Positions 1 to 8,451 are shown, counted from the stretch's first letter. The stretch is DNA of 64,000 nucleotides from Mucilaginibacter sp. PPCGB 2223 (GCF_001705515.1 NZ_MDJS01000005.1:341492-405491); one strand, 5' to 3'. Notes: generated from the sequence alone by a model not told the origin. A program made the numbers and translations.

Positions 1-361
1 CGATAGAACGAATACTACCTGTGCTTAGCAGTTGAATGGATTTAACGGGGTCCATCGGTATTTGCAGGAAACGCGAAAGACCATTGCCCGAGCCATAAGG
101 GATGATGCCTAACAGTTTGTCGGTTCCGGCTATGGCCGATGCAGTTTCGTTCACGGTGCCATCGCCGCCTACTGCTACAATGATATCGTAATGTTTGGCA
201 GCCTCCACCGCTATCGCCCTGATCTCTTTATCGAGCGTGCTGAACTCGATTTGATACTCGTAGGCGTTATGATCGAGGTGTTTATGAATGAGTTGCGGAA
301 CCTGATCCTTTTTTTTGCCTCCCGAAACCGGGTTTATAATAAATAATGCTTTCCGTTTCAA
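1..361 (-). CDS. Diacylglycerol kinase-family lipid kinase, N-terminal part
   Basis: The first 120 residues or so of a DAGK/YegS-type lipid kinase, which phosphorylates diacylglycerol or a related membrane lipid with ATP. The product opens with LKRKALFIINPVSGGKKKDQ, then shows the nucleotide-binding VAVGGDGTVNE motif and IPYGSGNGLSR, all diagnostic of the catalytic domain. The C-terminal part lies beyond the left edge. No ATG is available; a TTG at 359-361 gives the expected family N-terminus and lies 23 bases beyond a TACTTTTG box on the same strand. It is divergent from metK. The family is certain; the substrate is not. Confidence 0.9.
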   Translation of the reverse strand, partial: MKRKALFIINPVSGGKKKDQVPQLIHKHLDHNAYEYQIEFSTLDKEIRAIAVEAAKHYDIIVAVGGDGTVNETASAIAGTDKLLGIIPYGSGNGLSRFLQIPMDPVKSIQLLSTGSIRSI

Positions 362-373
362 ATAATTGATGTG

Positions 374-403
374 TTTCGGGGGCCAAAAGTACTTGTATTT
401 TTG
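374..403 (+). promoter_or_regulatory. Putative metK promoter
   Basis: TATTTTTG at 396-403 matches TAnnTTTG, with an imperfect TTTC at 374-377 in the -33 position (18-base spacer). Transcription would start near 410, leaving the whole riboswitch at 439-510 in the leader. The box lies almost against the divergent box of the lipid kinase. Confidence 0.5.
384..391 (-). promoter_or_regulatory. Putative -7 box of the lipid kinase gene
   Basis: TACTTTTG on the minus strand matches the Bacteroidota TAnnTTTG -7 element. It would place the transcript start just ahead of the TTG start codon. No good -33 TTTG is visible at the right distance, so this is a moderate call. Confidence 0.4.
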
Positions 404-438
404 AGTTATATAAAATTGTTTTAACTTCGCCAGCCGAA

Positions 439-510
439 AGTGGACTGATTTTAAGTTGCCTGTAGAATGGCAACGCCGGATTGCAACCACGTAAAAAAGT
501 GCTAAAACCC
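439..510 (+). promoter_or_regulatory. SAM-II riboswitch upstream of metK
   Basis: The core matches the SAM-II aptamer as I know it: a 5' strand GTGG (440-443) followed by CTGATTT, then GGATTGCAA, the pairing strand CCAC (487-490), an A-rich stretch and GCTAAAACCC. An extra hairpin GTTGCC/GGCAAC (455-460 with 469-474) sits in the loop, an allowed variable position. SAM-II is a compact H-type pseudoknot that binds S-adenosylmethionine and usually turns expression off. It ends 72 bases before metK, whose product makes SAM, so feedback control is the obvious reading. The call rests on motif recognition by eye, not on a covariance model. Confidence 0.82.
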
Positions 511-582
511 TGCTTCTTTTTTTACCCAATCCCTTCTGAAAGCCACAATTTAGCGGATTAACAAAAAAACTAAGGAATTTTT

Positions 583-1833
583 ATGTCGTATTTATTTACT
601 TCAGAGTCGGTATCAGAAGGACACCCCGACAAAGTTGCCGACCAGATCTCGGACGCACTAATTGACAATTTTCTGGCATTTGACCCTGAATCGAAAGTAG
701 CCTGCGAAACGCTGGTGACCACCGGGCAGGTAATTTTGGCGGGCGAAGTGAACTCGAAAACCTACCTCGATGTGCAAAAGATCGCCCGCGACGTGATCAA
801 TAAAATCGGCTATACCAAGGCCGAATATATGTTTGATGGCAGCTCCTGCGGTGTGCTTTCGGCTATACACGAGCAATCGCCTGATATTAACCAGGGCGTT
901 GACCGTAAAAAGAAAGAAGACCAGGGCGCCGGCGACCAGGGTATGATGTTCGGTTACGCTACTGTTGAAACCGAAAACTATATGCCCCTGGCATTGGATA
1001 TTGCTCATGCGATACTGATCACGCTGGCCGAGATCCGCCGCGAAAACAGCGAGGTAAAATACCTGCGCCCGGATGCCAAAAGCCAGGTGACTTTAGAGTA
1101 CGACGATAATAACAAACCGGTACGTATCGACGCGATTGTGGTATCGACCCAACACGACGATTTTGATACCGAAGAGGCCATGCTGGCCAAGATCCGTAAG
1201 GACATCGTGGAGATACTGATCCCGCGTGTAAAAAGCAAGTACCCTAAATACAGCCACTTCTTTAACGATAACATCAAATACCATATTAACCCTACCGGTA
1301 AGTTTGTGATCGGTGGCCCGCACGGCGATACCGGCTTAACCGGCCGCAAAATCATTGTGGATACCTACGGTGGCAAAGGTGCCCACGGTGGTGGTGCTTT
1401 CTCGGGTAAAGATCCTTCGAAGGTCGACCGCTCGGCGGCTTACGCAACCCGCCACATTGCCAAAAACCTGGTTGCTGCCGGCGTTTGCGATGAGGTGCTG
1501 GTACAGGTATCGTACGCTATCGGTGTGGCGCAGCCTATGGGGATCTATGTAAATACTTATGGCACTGCCAAAGTTAAACTGACAGACGGTGAGATTGCGG
1601 CCAAGGTTGAGTCGATATTCCCGATGACGCCATACGCAATCGAAACCCGATTTAAACTGCGCAACCCTATTTATTTAGAGACCGCCGCTTACGGCCACTT
1701 CGGTAAACCGGCCCAAACCGTAACCAAAACGTTCACCTCGCCCGACGGTACCAGGAAAGAAGTTGAGGTCGAGCTGTTCACCTGGGAAAAATTAGACTAT
1801 GTAGACAAGGTTAAAGCTGCCTTTGGCATCTAA
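583..1833 (+). CDS. metK: S-adenosylmethionine synthetase
   Basis: Cytosolic methionine adenosyltransferase making SAM from methionine and ATP. The 416-residue product begins with YLFTSESVSEGHPDKVADQI, carries GAGDQGMMFGYA, and has the glycine-rich GGGAFSGKDPSKVDRSAAY loop in the C-terminal third; these are the signature motifs of the family. Length fits the Bacteroidota form. The ATG at 583 follows a leader of about 170 bases containing a SAM-II-type riboswitch, so SAM probably represses it. The gene stands alone: the lipid kinase is divergent and a YqaE gene converges downstream. Confidence 0.98.
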   Translation: MSYLFTSESVSEGHPDKVADQISDALIDNFLAFDPESKVACETLVTTGQVILAGEVNSKTYLDVQKIARDVINKIGYTKAEYMFDGSSCGVLSAIHEQSPDINQGVDRKKKEDQGAGDQGMMFGYATVETENYMPLALDIAHAILITLAEIRRENSEVKYLRPDAKSQVTLEYDDNNKPVRIDAIVVSTQHDDFDTEEAMLAKIRKDIVEILIPRVKSKYPKYSHFFNDNIKYHINPTGKFVIGGPHGDTGLTGRKIIVDTYGGKGAHGGGAFSGKDPSKVDRSAAYATRHIAKNLVAAGVCDEVLVQVSYAIGVAQPMGIYVNTYGTAKVKLTDGEIAAKVESIFPMTPYAIETRFKLRNPIYLETAAYGHFGKPAQTVTKTFTSPDGTRKEVEVELFTWEKLDYVDKVKAAFGI

Positions 1834-1887
1834 GAGCCCAAACTATAAATTTTGAAGCCTTTCGAGTTTATCGGGAGGCTTTTTTGT

Positions 1888-2094
1888 TTAGCGATAGCCG
1901 TGGCGCCGTACCTCGCGGATTAGCCTGCGGTGGCGCTTGGCCTCGTAATAATCCTGCGTAACCAGCACGGCGTGAATGATACCCGGGATCCAGAAACAAA
2001 TGGTCAATATAATACTCAGTATAAAGGCGCCGATACGGCCGGTTGTTAACACAGCCAGCGGCGGGAACAGGAAGCAAAGGAAGTATCTCATCAC
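1888..2094 (-). CDS. YqaE/Pmp3-family small membrane protein
   Basis: A 68-residue protein with two hydrophobic segments separated by a short loop (about residues 3-22 and 25-46) and a basic, Arg-rich C-terminus. The FPPLAVLTTGR and FWIPGIIHAV stretches are typical of the YqaE/Pmp3 proteolipid family, inner-membrane proteins linked in other organisms to salt and membrane stress. The start is a double Met, so residue 1 or 2 may be the real start. It converges on metK. Confidence 0.85.
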   Translation of the reverse strand: MMRYFLCFLFPPLAVLTTGRIGAFILSIILTICFWIPGIIHAVLVTQDYYEAKRHRRLIREVRRHGYR

Positions 2095-2177
2095 AGTAAG
2101 TTTTATAGCTTTTAGATTACCGGCTTTTTAACTTGTTACAAGTTGTTTTTTAACCCCGATACCCTTATTTTGCAGCC

Positions 2178-2741
2178 ATGCAACACAGCGAAGATAACCC
2201 CTGGAAGATAACCGGCGAACGCGAGGTTTACGATAACCCCTGGATACACCTTACCGAGTACCAGGTCATCAACCCATCGGGCAAGCCGGGCATCTACGGC
2301 AAGGTGCATTTTAAAAACCTGGCCCTGGGCGTTATCGCGCTCGACGACGACCTCAACACCTACCTCGTTGGTCAGTACCGCTTTACCATCGACCAATACA
2401 CATGGGAAATGCCCGAGGGTGGCGGCCTCCACGCCATCGAACCATTGGAATCCATCAGGCGCGAGCTGCTCGAGGAAACCGGCCTTAAAGCTTCGCACTG
2501 GACGGAACTTCAACGCATCCACCTCTCCAACTCGGTAAGCGATGAGCTGGGCATCTGCTACCTGGCACGCGGGCTGGAGCAGTTTGAGGCCCAACCGGAG
2601 GAAACCGAACAGCTCGCCGTACGTAAACTCCCTTTCGAGGAGGTTTACCAGATGGTCATCGGCGGACAGATAACCGACTCGCTTACCGTGGCCGCCGTGC
2701 TGCGCGTAAAGCTCATGATCATCGAAAACCGGTTGCCTTAA
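2178..2741 (+). CDS. Nudix hydrolase, probably ADP-sugar pyrophosphatase type
   Basis: A 187-residue Nudix protein. The Nudix box spans about residues 81-103 (GGGLHAIEPLES, then RRELLEETGL); by my count the spacing between the first Glu and the RE pair is one residue shorter than the textbook pattern. Downstream residues resemble ADP-ribose pyrophosphatases, which cleave nucleoside diphosphates linked to another moiety. The specific substrate cannot be read. plsC follows 45 bases downstream with its own promoter-like box. Confidence 0.88.
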   Translation: MQHSEDNPWKITGEREVYDNPWIHLTEYQVINPSGKPGIYGKVHFKNLALGVIALDDDLNTYLVGQYRFTIDQYTWEMPEGGGLHAIEPLESIRRELLEETGLKASHWTELQRIHLSNSVSDELGICYLARGLEQFEAQPEETEQLAVRKLPFEEVYQMVIGGQITDSLTVAAVLRVKLMIIENRLP

Positions 2742-2748
2742 ACAACCG

Positions 2749-2781
2749 TTTGTACAATTTAGCCGATAAGTATTACTTTTG
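2749..2781 (+). promoter_or_regulatory. Putative plsC promoter
   Basis: TTTG at 2749-2752 and TACTTTTG at 2774-2781, with a 21-base spacer, match the Bacteroidota TTTG/TAnnTTTG promoter. The -7 box ends five bases before the plsC ATG, so the transcript would be leaderless or nearly so, or would use a slightly later start. Confidence 0.55.
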
Positions 2782-2786
2782 CGCCC

Positions 2787-3524
2787 ATGCACAAGTTAGG
2801 GGGATACATACTCACGCCTGTTTATTACCTGTTCTTCTGGTTCTGGCTGGGGATATTTCACCCCTTGCAATGGCTGGCCTACAATCTGGGCGGTTATAAG
2901 GCGCACAAAAAGGTGGTCGATATCATGAACTTTTTCCTGTTGTACAACGGTTACCTGCTCGGGCACCGCATCAGCTTTAAAAATCCATATAACCTGCCGG
3001 CAGACAGGCCCATCATTTTTTTGGCCAACCACCAAAGCATGTATGATATACCGCCCATCATCTGGTTTATGCGTAAGCACCACGCCAAGTTTATCTCCAA
3101 GATCGAGCTCGCCAAAGGCATACCCAGCATCAGCTATAACCTGCGCAAGGGCGGCGGTGCCAATATCGACCGTAAGGACACCAAGCAATCCATCATGGAA
3201 ATTGTGAAGCTTGCCCAGCGCATGCGCGAGAACAAATGGTCGGCAGCCATCTTCCCCGAAGGTACCCGCTCAAAAGACGGCGTGGTGCGCAACTTCCAGG
3301 TAGGCGGGGTAGCCACCATCCTCAAAAAATGCCCCGAAGCCCTGCTCGTGCCGCTGGCTATTAACAACAGCTGGCGGATGGTGCAGTACGGCTTTTTCCC
3401 GCTCAGCGCTTTCGAGCATATCAGCCTCGAAGTGCTCAAGCCGATAGAACCAAGCACCGGCACCCCCGAAGAGGTAGTGCAACGATCGGAAGATGCGATA
3501 CGGAAGGCGTTGGGGCAGGCCTAA
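2787..3524 (+). CDS. 1-acyl-sn-glycerol-3-phosphate acyltransferase (PlsC family)
   Basis: Membrane-associated acyltransferase converting lysophosphatidate to phosphatidate in phospholipid synthesis. The 245-residue product has an N-terminal hydrophobic region (residues 8-32), the catalytic HX4D motif as HQSMYD (residues 82-87) and the FPEGTRSKDG substrate-binding motif from about residue 156. Length and motif order are normal. It lies after the Nudix gene on the same strand. Confidence 0.93.
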   Translation: MHKLGGYILTPVYYLFFWFWLGIFHPLQWLAYNLGGYKAHKKVVDIMNFFLLYNGYLLGHRISFKNPYNLPADRPIIFLANHQSMYDIPPIIWFMRKHHAKFISKIELAKGIPSISYNLRKGGGANIDRKDTKQSIMEIVKLAQRMRENKWSAAIFPEGTRSKDGVVRNFQVGGVATILKKCPEALLVPLAINNSWRMVQYGFFPLSAFEHISLEVLKPIEPSTGTPEEVVQRSEDAIRKALGQA

Positions 3525-3637
3525 GTCAAAATTCAAAAGTAACAGGTCAAAAATTTCCATCGAACGGCCGGTAACTACTGCCTAACGTAAAATCACCAGT
3601 CATACATCTTGACTCTTGGTTCCTGATTCTCTTCTCA

Positions 3638-3671
3638 GGGGGGAAATAGTAAGAAATTTTCGCAGCATTTC
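3638..3671. repeat. Dispersed repeat, GGGGGGAAATAGTAAGAAAT type, copy 1
   Basis: This stretch closely matches 39227-39260, running from a G-run through AGTAAGAAATTTT to CAGCA. Both copies are intergenic and lie near runs of words such as CTTGATTCT (3608-3635 here), another dispersed motif also seen at 39018-39040 and 39889-39925. Confidence 0.6.
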
Positions 3672-3743
3672 TGCCCCGGCTTCCCGCTTCAGTGCCTTTC
3701 GCTTAGTCATCTAATATACCAAAAATCAAGCAATTACGCAAAT

Positions 3744-3959
3744 TCAGGCCATAAAAGTATCCAGGTACAACAGTTCAACCTTACGCCTTGCCCATTCGGT
3801 TTTACGTAAAAACTTCAGGCTCGATTTTATGCCTGGCTCATGTGTAAAGCTGTTTATTTTGATGAGTTGACCCAGCCGCTCCCAGCCATAATGTTCAACC
3901 AGTTCGGTTACGATGGCTTCGAGTGTTTTACCGTGTAATGGGTTGTTCGGTTGGGACAT
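3744..3959 (-). CDS. VF530-family DNA-binding protein
   Basis: A 71-residue protein starting MSQPNNPLHGKTLEAIVTEL. The pattern NPLHG...TLE.IV..L...YGWE.LG..I.I..F...P.IKSSL.FLRKT.WAR.KVE matches the small VF530 (DUF2132) family, described as a helical DNA-binding fold of unknown role. I chose the ATG at 3959 because family members begin there; an in-frame ATG 66 bases upstream would add a sequence unlike the family. Monocistronic. Confidence 0.82.
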   Translation of the reverse strand: MSQPNNPLHGKTLEAIVTELVEHYGWERLGQLIKINSFTHEPGIKSSLKFLRKTEWARRKVELLYLDTFMA

Positions 3960-3996
3960 ATTGCAAAGATAGGCGTTTTGCAATGTGCAAACGTGA

Positions 3997-4072
3997 AAAT
4001 GTGCAAATGAAGACAGTTCTCTCAAAAACTCTTGTCGATAATCAGTTCAGCAAGTCAATCATTTGCACATTT
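3997..4072. repeat. Inverted repeat of AAATGTGCAAATGA
   Basis: Perfect 14-base arms at 3997-4010 and 4059-4072 enclose 48 bases. The same TTTGCACATT words recur at about 35628-35655. No gene is visible between 3960 and 4221. Confidence 0.6.
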
Positions 4073-4221
4073 ACTCATCTGTACATTCACACATCCATCA
4101 TGGCTTTCGACTTAACTTCCGGAATTAGCTCTCAGTCGCTTCCAAACCAATATAATCAGATATGATATGATTCGATCGTTTGCCGGTGCGGCCTTGTATG
4201 AGGGTGATCGTAGTATTTTTA

Positions 4222-4758
4222 CTACGATTGGTTGATCGTACCGATAAGCGCCTGTAAAACCGATTGCAGCGAGGCTAACACTTCGGCATCGGTAACTTTG
4301 CCTTCGGCGTTTATCCTGGTTCGGATAAAGGGGATCAGCAATTTGGCTTCTTCGGGCAGTTTCGCCGAAATTGCCCCTAACACCAGTTGCAAAGCCGCGT
4401 GCCCATGCTGCCCCTGGCTGGATGCCGTGATCAGCGCCGTAGGCTTATCCACAAACTCGCCCGATGATACCGTCCACTCCAAAGCGTTTTTTAAAGCAGC
4501 AGGGATACCGAACGCATATTCGGGTGTGCAGATCAATACGCCATCCGCTTCACTGATCTGCTTCCGCAGATCGGCCACTGCGGCAAGCGGCTCTCCTGTA
4601 TCCAACCCCGGGTCGAAATGTGGCAGGTTGGCCAAGCCCTCGTAAACTGTAACGGTTACACCTTCCGGAGCCATAGCGGCAAGGGCATTGATAATGGCAC
4701 CGTTTGAGGAGTTTTTGCGCAGGCTGCCCGATATAGCTAAAATTACTGATATTTTCAT
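4222..4758 (-). CDS. NAD(P)H-dependent FMN reductase family protein
   Basis: A 178-residue flavodoxin-like oxidoreductase. Visible are the FMN phosphate loop GSLRKNSSN near the N-terminus (residues 11-19) and TPEYAFGIPAALKNALEW around residues 78-95, both typical of the NADPH-dependent FMN/azo reductase (SsuE/YieF-like) family. It presumably reduces FMN, quinones or chromate-like acceptors in the cytosol. The physiological substrate is unknown and no partner gene is adjacent. Confidence 0.9.
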   Translation of the reverse strand: MKISVILAISGSLRKNSSNGAIINALAAMAPEGVTVTVYEGLANLPHFDPGLDTGEPLAAVADLRKQISEADGVLICTPEYAFGIPAALKNALEWTVSSGEFVDKPTALITASSQGQHGHAALQLVLGAISAKLPEEAKLLIPFIRTRINAEGKVTDAEVLASLQSVLQALIGTINQS

Positions 4759-4815
4759 TAATCAATACAATATGTGAAGACCAATATATTATCTTGCAAC
4801 AGCAAATTTACAGCC

Positions 4816-5460
4816 ATGCAAAAATTATACACTACTATTACCTTAACCTTATTTATCACCTTAATAACTGGCAGGGTATTGGCGCAAAATGGTGTCCCGG
4901 TTTCCTTACGGCCTGATTTTAACCGTATGATGGCTAACCAATCAATGCAAATGTCGATGAACCGGATGCTTAATCAGCGTTGGTACTTCGGTATGGATTA
5001 CCTGGTTAACAACGAATACAAGTTTAAGGTAATAATGAAGGATAGTACTGTTAAAGAAATAAAATCGAAAATACATGTAGACACCGTAACGCATAAAAGT
5101 TATCTGGTGTTTAACGATAAATCGGTGCCAGAGTCAGACCCGAAACGGTATAAAAAAATATACTGTGATCAGACATTAACCATAACCCGCAGCGAAGGCA
5201 TTGTAAATTTTACCGGGCTTGCTACCGATAGCTGTTGGTTATTCCGGGTTTTGCGCGGTAAAATAAGTGCTTACTCGCACCTGTCGGAAATTGAAAATAT
5301 TAACAGTGACTACCTGCAAGCTTTTCAGGTAGGCAACGGGCCGATACAAAAGCTCGACTCTGCGGCTCTTGCACCAGTTTTAAAAGAAGATCCTAAAGCT
5401 TTTAAACTTTTTATGAAAAAAGACTTTTACAAAGCAATAACCAGGTACGACGGATTTTAG
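4816..5460 (+). CDS. Hypothetical secreted protein
   Basis: A 214-residue product from the ATG at 4816; an in-frame ATG at 4774 would only add residues ahead of the signal peptide. The N-terminus MQKLYTTITLTLFITLITG...LAQ looks like a type I signal peptide. The mature part has a Met/Asn/Gln-rich patch (NRMMANQSMQMSMNRMLNQ) and otherwise resembles no family I recognise. Probably periplasmic or outer-membrane associated. Confidence 0.75.
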   Translation: MQKLYTTITLTLFITLITGRVLAQNGVPVSLRPDFNRMMANQSMQMSMNRMLNQRWYFGMDYLVNNEYKFKVIMKDSTVKEIKSKIHVDTVTHKSYLVFNDKSVPESDPKRYKKIYCDQTLTITRSEGIVNFTGLATDSCWLFRVLRGKISAYSHLSEIENINSDYLQAFQVGNGPIQKLDSAALAPVLKEDPKAFKLFMKKDFYKAITRYDGF

Positions 5461-5497
5461 CATTGCAAACATTTTATATAAACAGCATAAAATAGGC

Positions 5498-5505
5498 TAA
5501 TTTTG
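5498..5505 (+). promoter_or_regulatory. Putative -7 box upstream of the Smr gene
   Basis: TAATTTTG matches TAnnTTTG and lies 25 bases before the ATG at 5531. No clear -33 partner is visible. Confidence 0.4.
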
Positions 5506-5530
5506 CCCTCTTATTACATGCAATATAATT

Positions 5531-6475
5531 ATGCGATTTAAATTGGGCGATTTTGTACGTTTTGTAGATGAGCGGCGCGAAGGCTACATTACCCGTATTT
5601 TTGATGAGGAGATGATCGGCGTAACCGGCGACGATGATTTTGAGATACCGGTTTTAGCCAGCAAGGTAACCACGGTGCACGGGCATCAGTCATCGGGTAT
5701 AGCAAGCGAAGCATTTGAAGAAAAGCGTACGCCGGTTGCCGAATTTGTAACCAAAGGCGTTTATCTGGCTGTTACCAGCGATCAGCGCATCGCATCGGTG
5801 GTGCATTTTCACCTCGTTAACGAAACATCTTTTCAATTACTGCTCTCGCTCACAACCGAAAGGCAAAACCAGTTTAAAGGCGAATACGCAGGCATCATCG
5901 CACCCAAAACAGCCGTAAAAATTTATTCGGCACCGCTGCCCGATATCCAGATCTGGCCCAAATTTCATTTCCAGGCGTTATACTACACTTCGCAAAACAT
6001 TGCCATAACCGAGCCGTTGGTTTATAAGGAAAACTTTAAGGCGAAGGATTTTTCAGGGGGTAAAAAATCGGTCAACTTGCTTAAAGAACCAGCCTGGCTG
6101 ATCCGTTTGGACGAGCCCGAAATGATGATAGACGCCCAAAAGCTCAAGGAAAGTTTTTTTAAACCGGCCGAGGAGAAACGCGAAATTGAAAAACCGGCCA
6201 GCGAGGTAGACCTGCATATTGAAAAACTCCACGATGATCACCGGTTTTTAGGCAGCGACGAGATCTTACGCATCCAGCTGGATACTTTTAAAAAAGCGCT
6301 CGATGCAGCCATCGTACATAAGTTGCCGGCCATTACTTTTATACACGGCGTAGGTAACGGTACCTTAAAAAACGAGCTGCACAAACTGGCGGGCAGGCAT
6401 CCGCATGTACAAACATTTATGGATGCCCGCAAGGAGAAATTTGGCTATGGCGCCACTAAATTGTTGCTGAAATAG
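5531..6475 (+). CDS. Smr-domain protein with DUF2027 N-terminal region
   Basis: A 314-residue protein. The N-terminus MRFKLGDFVRFVDERREGYITRIF resembles the MutS2-linked/DUF2027 barrel of Bacteroidota. The last 85 or so residues form an Smr domain, with VDLHIEKL (LDxH-type motif) and FIHGVGNGTLK (HGxGxG motif). Smr domains act as nucleases or nucleic-acid binders, in MutS2 during ribosome rescue or recombination control. There is no MutS ATPase here, so this is a stand-alone Smr protein; its substrate is unknown. Confidence 0.88.
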   Translation: MRFKLGDFVRFVDERREGYITRIFDEEMIGVTGDDDFEIPVLASKVTTVHGHQSSGIASEAFEEKRTPVAEFVTKGVYLAVTSDQRIASVVHFHLVNETSFQLLLSLTTERQNQFKGEYAGIIAPKTAVKIYSAPLPDIQIWPKFHFQALYYTSQNIAITEPLVYKENFKAKDFSGGKKSVNLLKEPAWLIRLDEPEMMIDAQKLKESFFKPAEEKREIEKPASEVDLHIEKLHDDHRFLGSDEILRIQLDTFKKALDAAIVHKLPAITFIHGVGNGTLKNELHKLAGRHPHVQTFMDARKEKFGYGATKLLLK

Positions 6476-6559
6476 CATCACAGTGTATTTTTACACCGGC
6501 GGGTATTGCATATCAAATTATTAACATTACCTTGCGGCAAATTTTTTAAATACACAATA

Positions 6560-6754
6560 ATGCAACAAGGAACAGTAAAATTTTTTAATGTAACCAAAGG
6601 CTTCGGATTCATCATCCCCGAAGAAGGCGGTGCCGAAGTTTTTGTACACTCAACAGGTTTAGTTGATCAGATCCGCGAAAACGACAAAGTACAATTTGAA
6701 GTTGTTAATGGCAAAAAAGGTCTTAACGCAACAAACGTAACAGTAGTTGGTTAA
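6560..6754 (+). CDS. Cold-shock protein (CspA family)
   Basis: A 64-residue single CSD protein, MQQGTVKFFNVTKGFGFIIP, with RNP1-like KGFGFI and RNP2-like VFVHST. It binds single-stranded RNA/DNA as an RNA chaperone. The ATG at 6560 gives the exact family start; the in-frame ATG at 6506 would add a non-homologous tail. A strong terminator follows at 6782. Confidence 0.95.
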   Translation: MQQGTVKFFNVTKGFGFIIPEEGGAEVFVHSTGLVDQIRENDKVQFEVVNGKKGLNATNVTVVG

Positions 6755-6781
6755 TTCTTAATCATCATAAAAATCGTTGCA

Positions 6782-6810
6782 GCATCCGCCCTAAAAGCGG
6801 ATGCTTTTTT
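6782..6810 (+). terminator. Rho-independent terminator of the cold-shock gene
   Basis: GCATCCGC (6782-6789) pairs with GCGGATGC (6797-6804) around a 7-base loop, followed by six T. It abuts the stop codon of the convergent histidine kinase. Confidence 0.9.
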
Positions 6811-6811
6811 A

Positions 6812-8224
6812 TTATAACGGCAGGCTGAACCAAAACGTGGAGCCTTCGCCCGGATGGCTGATCACACCGATCTTCCCCTTGTGTATCTCGACGATCTGGT
6901 AACAGATAAAAAGCCCCAGCCCCAATCCTTGAAAAGCTTTCTGGGAGTTCCCTACCCGGTAAAATTTTTCAAAAATACTTTTCTGCTCATCTTCGGGTAT
7001 GCCGATGCCATAATCCTGCACAGAAACGGTTACATAATCGCCATCAATTTTTGAGCTGATGTTTATTGTGTCGGCCGCGGGCGAGTATTTAACAGCATTC
7101 GCTATCAGGTTGTTGATGATCTGACCTATCCGGTCCCTGTCGCCGGGTATGGCATCCAAGGGGGCCAGGTTTACAACAATGCGGTGTTTGCGCATGCTTT
7201 GCTGCAGGGCCTGGCTTAACTCGTTTATCAGCTCGTTCAAATCAAACTTACTGATATTAAAATTTAACCCGCCCGCCTGCAACGAACTTACATCGAGCAT
7301 ATCGTTAATCATGCTCACAATACGGTTAACCTGGTAGTCTATCTTGGTGATGATCTCGTGCGATGAGGTATCGGTACTGTTTTTAAACCTGTTTTCGAGC
7401 ACCTGGGTAAACGCTTTTAAACTGGTTAAAGGTGTTTTCAACTCATGCGATGCCACGCCGATAAAATCCTCACGTTGTTTTTCGAGGTATACACGATCGG
7501 TAACATCGGTAAAGTTCGAAATGATGGCGTTAACCATCGGTTCGTGCAGCAGGTTGGTTAGCCGGCTTTCGAGCCATATCCATTTATCGTTTTTGTGCCT
7601 TACCCGGTGCAATATGGTGATGGTTTTACCGGGGTGCGATGCCAGGCGGTAAAACTGCTCCTTGGCGTATAACAGCTCGCCCTCGTGGCTGTACGCCCAG
7701 GGGTCCTGTTTTAAAAGCTCTTCGGGTGTATAGCCGAGTATTTCCTCAACCGATGGGCTACAGTATATGCGCATCCCATCGGCGTTGTGCATGGTAATGC
7801 CTTCGGCACTTTTTTCGACAAGCGCCTTAAAAACCATATCGCGCTGATGCATTTTCTGAACGGTTTTTCGCAAGGCGGCACTTAGGCCCACAATAAAACT
7901 GCACTCTAAAACAAATATGCCGGTTTGAACAAGGTGCCCGGTATCAATGGAAAAACTGTCGTAAGGGTATAAAAAAAAGAAGTTGACTACCAGCGCCGCA
8001 CAAAAAATAATAACCAGCGCCGATATCTCGCCAAAATACCTGGCCGTTATAATAATTACCGCAAAATAAAGTAAGAATGGCGTTGGCTGCCCAATATATT
8101 TAAACAGAATGAGCTTCAACAGGGTGACCCATATCAGTAAAAGCAGGGGTATACCATATTTGATGTAAAAAGGGCTGTTGATAAAATTGGTACTACCCGC
8201 CAGAAATTTTTTTAACCCCCACAT
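6812..8224 (-). CDS. Membrane sensor histidine kinase with PAS domain
   Basis: A 470-residue orphan kinase. Residues 25-120 hold about four membrane segments in the style of the DUF4118/KdpD sensor region, then a PAS domain (about 130-245, with GITMHNADG and YCSPSVEEILGYTPEEL), the H-box FIGVASHELKTPLTSLK (phospho-acceptor His260) and an HATPase domain with the N-box NLIANAVKYS (372-381), GIGIP and GLGLGLF. It autophosphorylates and would pass phosphate to a response regulator, but no regulator gene is adjacent. The signal is unknown. Confidence 0.95.
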   Translation of the reverse strand: MWGLKKFLAGSTNFINSPFYIKYGIPLLLLIWVTLLKLILFKYIGQPTPFLLYFAVIIITARYFGEISALVIIFCAALVVNFFFLYPYDSFSIDTGHLVQTGIFVLECSFIVGLSAALRKTVQKMHQRDMVFKALVEKSAEGITMHNADGMRIYCSPSVEEILGYTPEELLKQDPWAYSHEGELLYAKEQFYRLASHPGKTITILHRVRHKNDKWIWLESRLTNLLHEPMVNAIISNFTDVTDRVYLEKQREDFIGVASHELKTPLTSLKAFTQVLENRFKNSTDTSSHEIITKIDYQVNRIVSMINDMLDVSSLQAGGLNFNISKFDLNELINELSQALQQSMRKHRIVVNLAPLDAIPGDRDRIGQIINNLIANAVKYSPAADTINISSKIDGDYVTVSVQDYGIGIPEDEQKSIFEKFYRVGNSQKAFQGLGLGLFICYQIVEIHKGKIGVISHPGEGSTFWFSLPL

Positions 8225-8442
8225 ATTTATAAAAATACGGATTATATCTTCCTCAAATAATCAAAATCACTGTAATATAATAGCTTTCATTGCCTGGCAA
8301 CTAATATAATACCGCTCTTTTTATGAAATGTTTTTAGGTCGATGTTTAAGCCGTATTTTTGAATACCATACTAAGCTACTGATAAATTATTAGAAGCACT
8401 TAAGCCGGTAATACAAAATTCTGCATACCTTTAAGCGCCTGA

Positions 8443-8450
8443 TACTTTTG
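8443..8450 (+). promoter_or_regulatory. -7 box against the GT39 start codon
   Basis: TACTTTTG matches TAnnTTTG and ends one base before the first ATG (8452). If the transcript starts about seven bases downstream, the working start would be the second ATG at 8464. The 227 bases between the kinase and this gene hold nothing else recognisable. Confidence 0.5.
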
Positions 8451-8451
8451 T

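Noticed and set aside
282..473. 63-codon frame on the minus strand upstream of metK
   Set aside because: It overlaps the lipid kinase start in another frame and the SAM-II aptamer, and its product resembles nothing.
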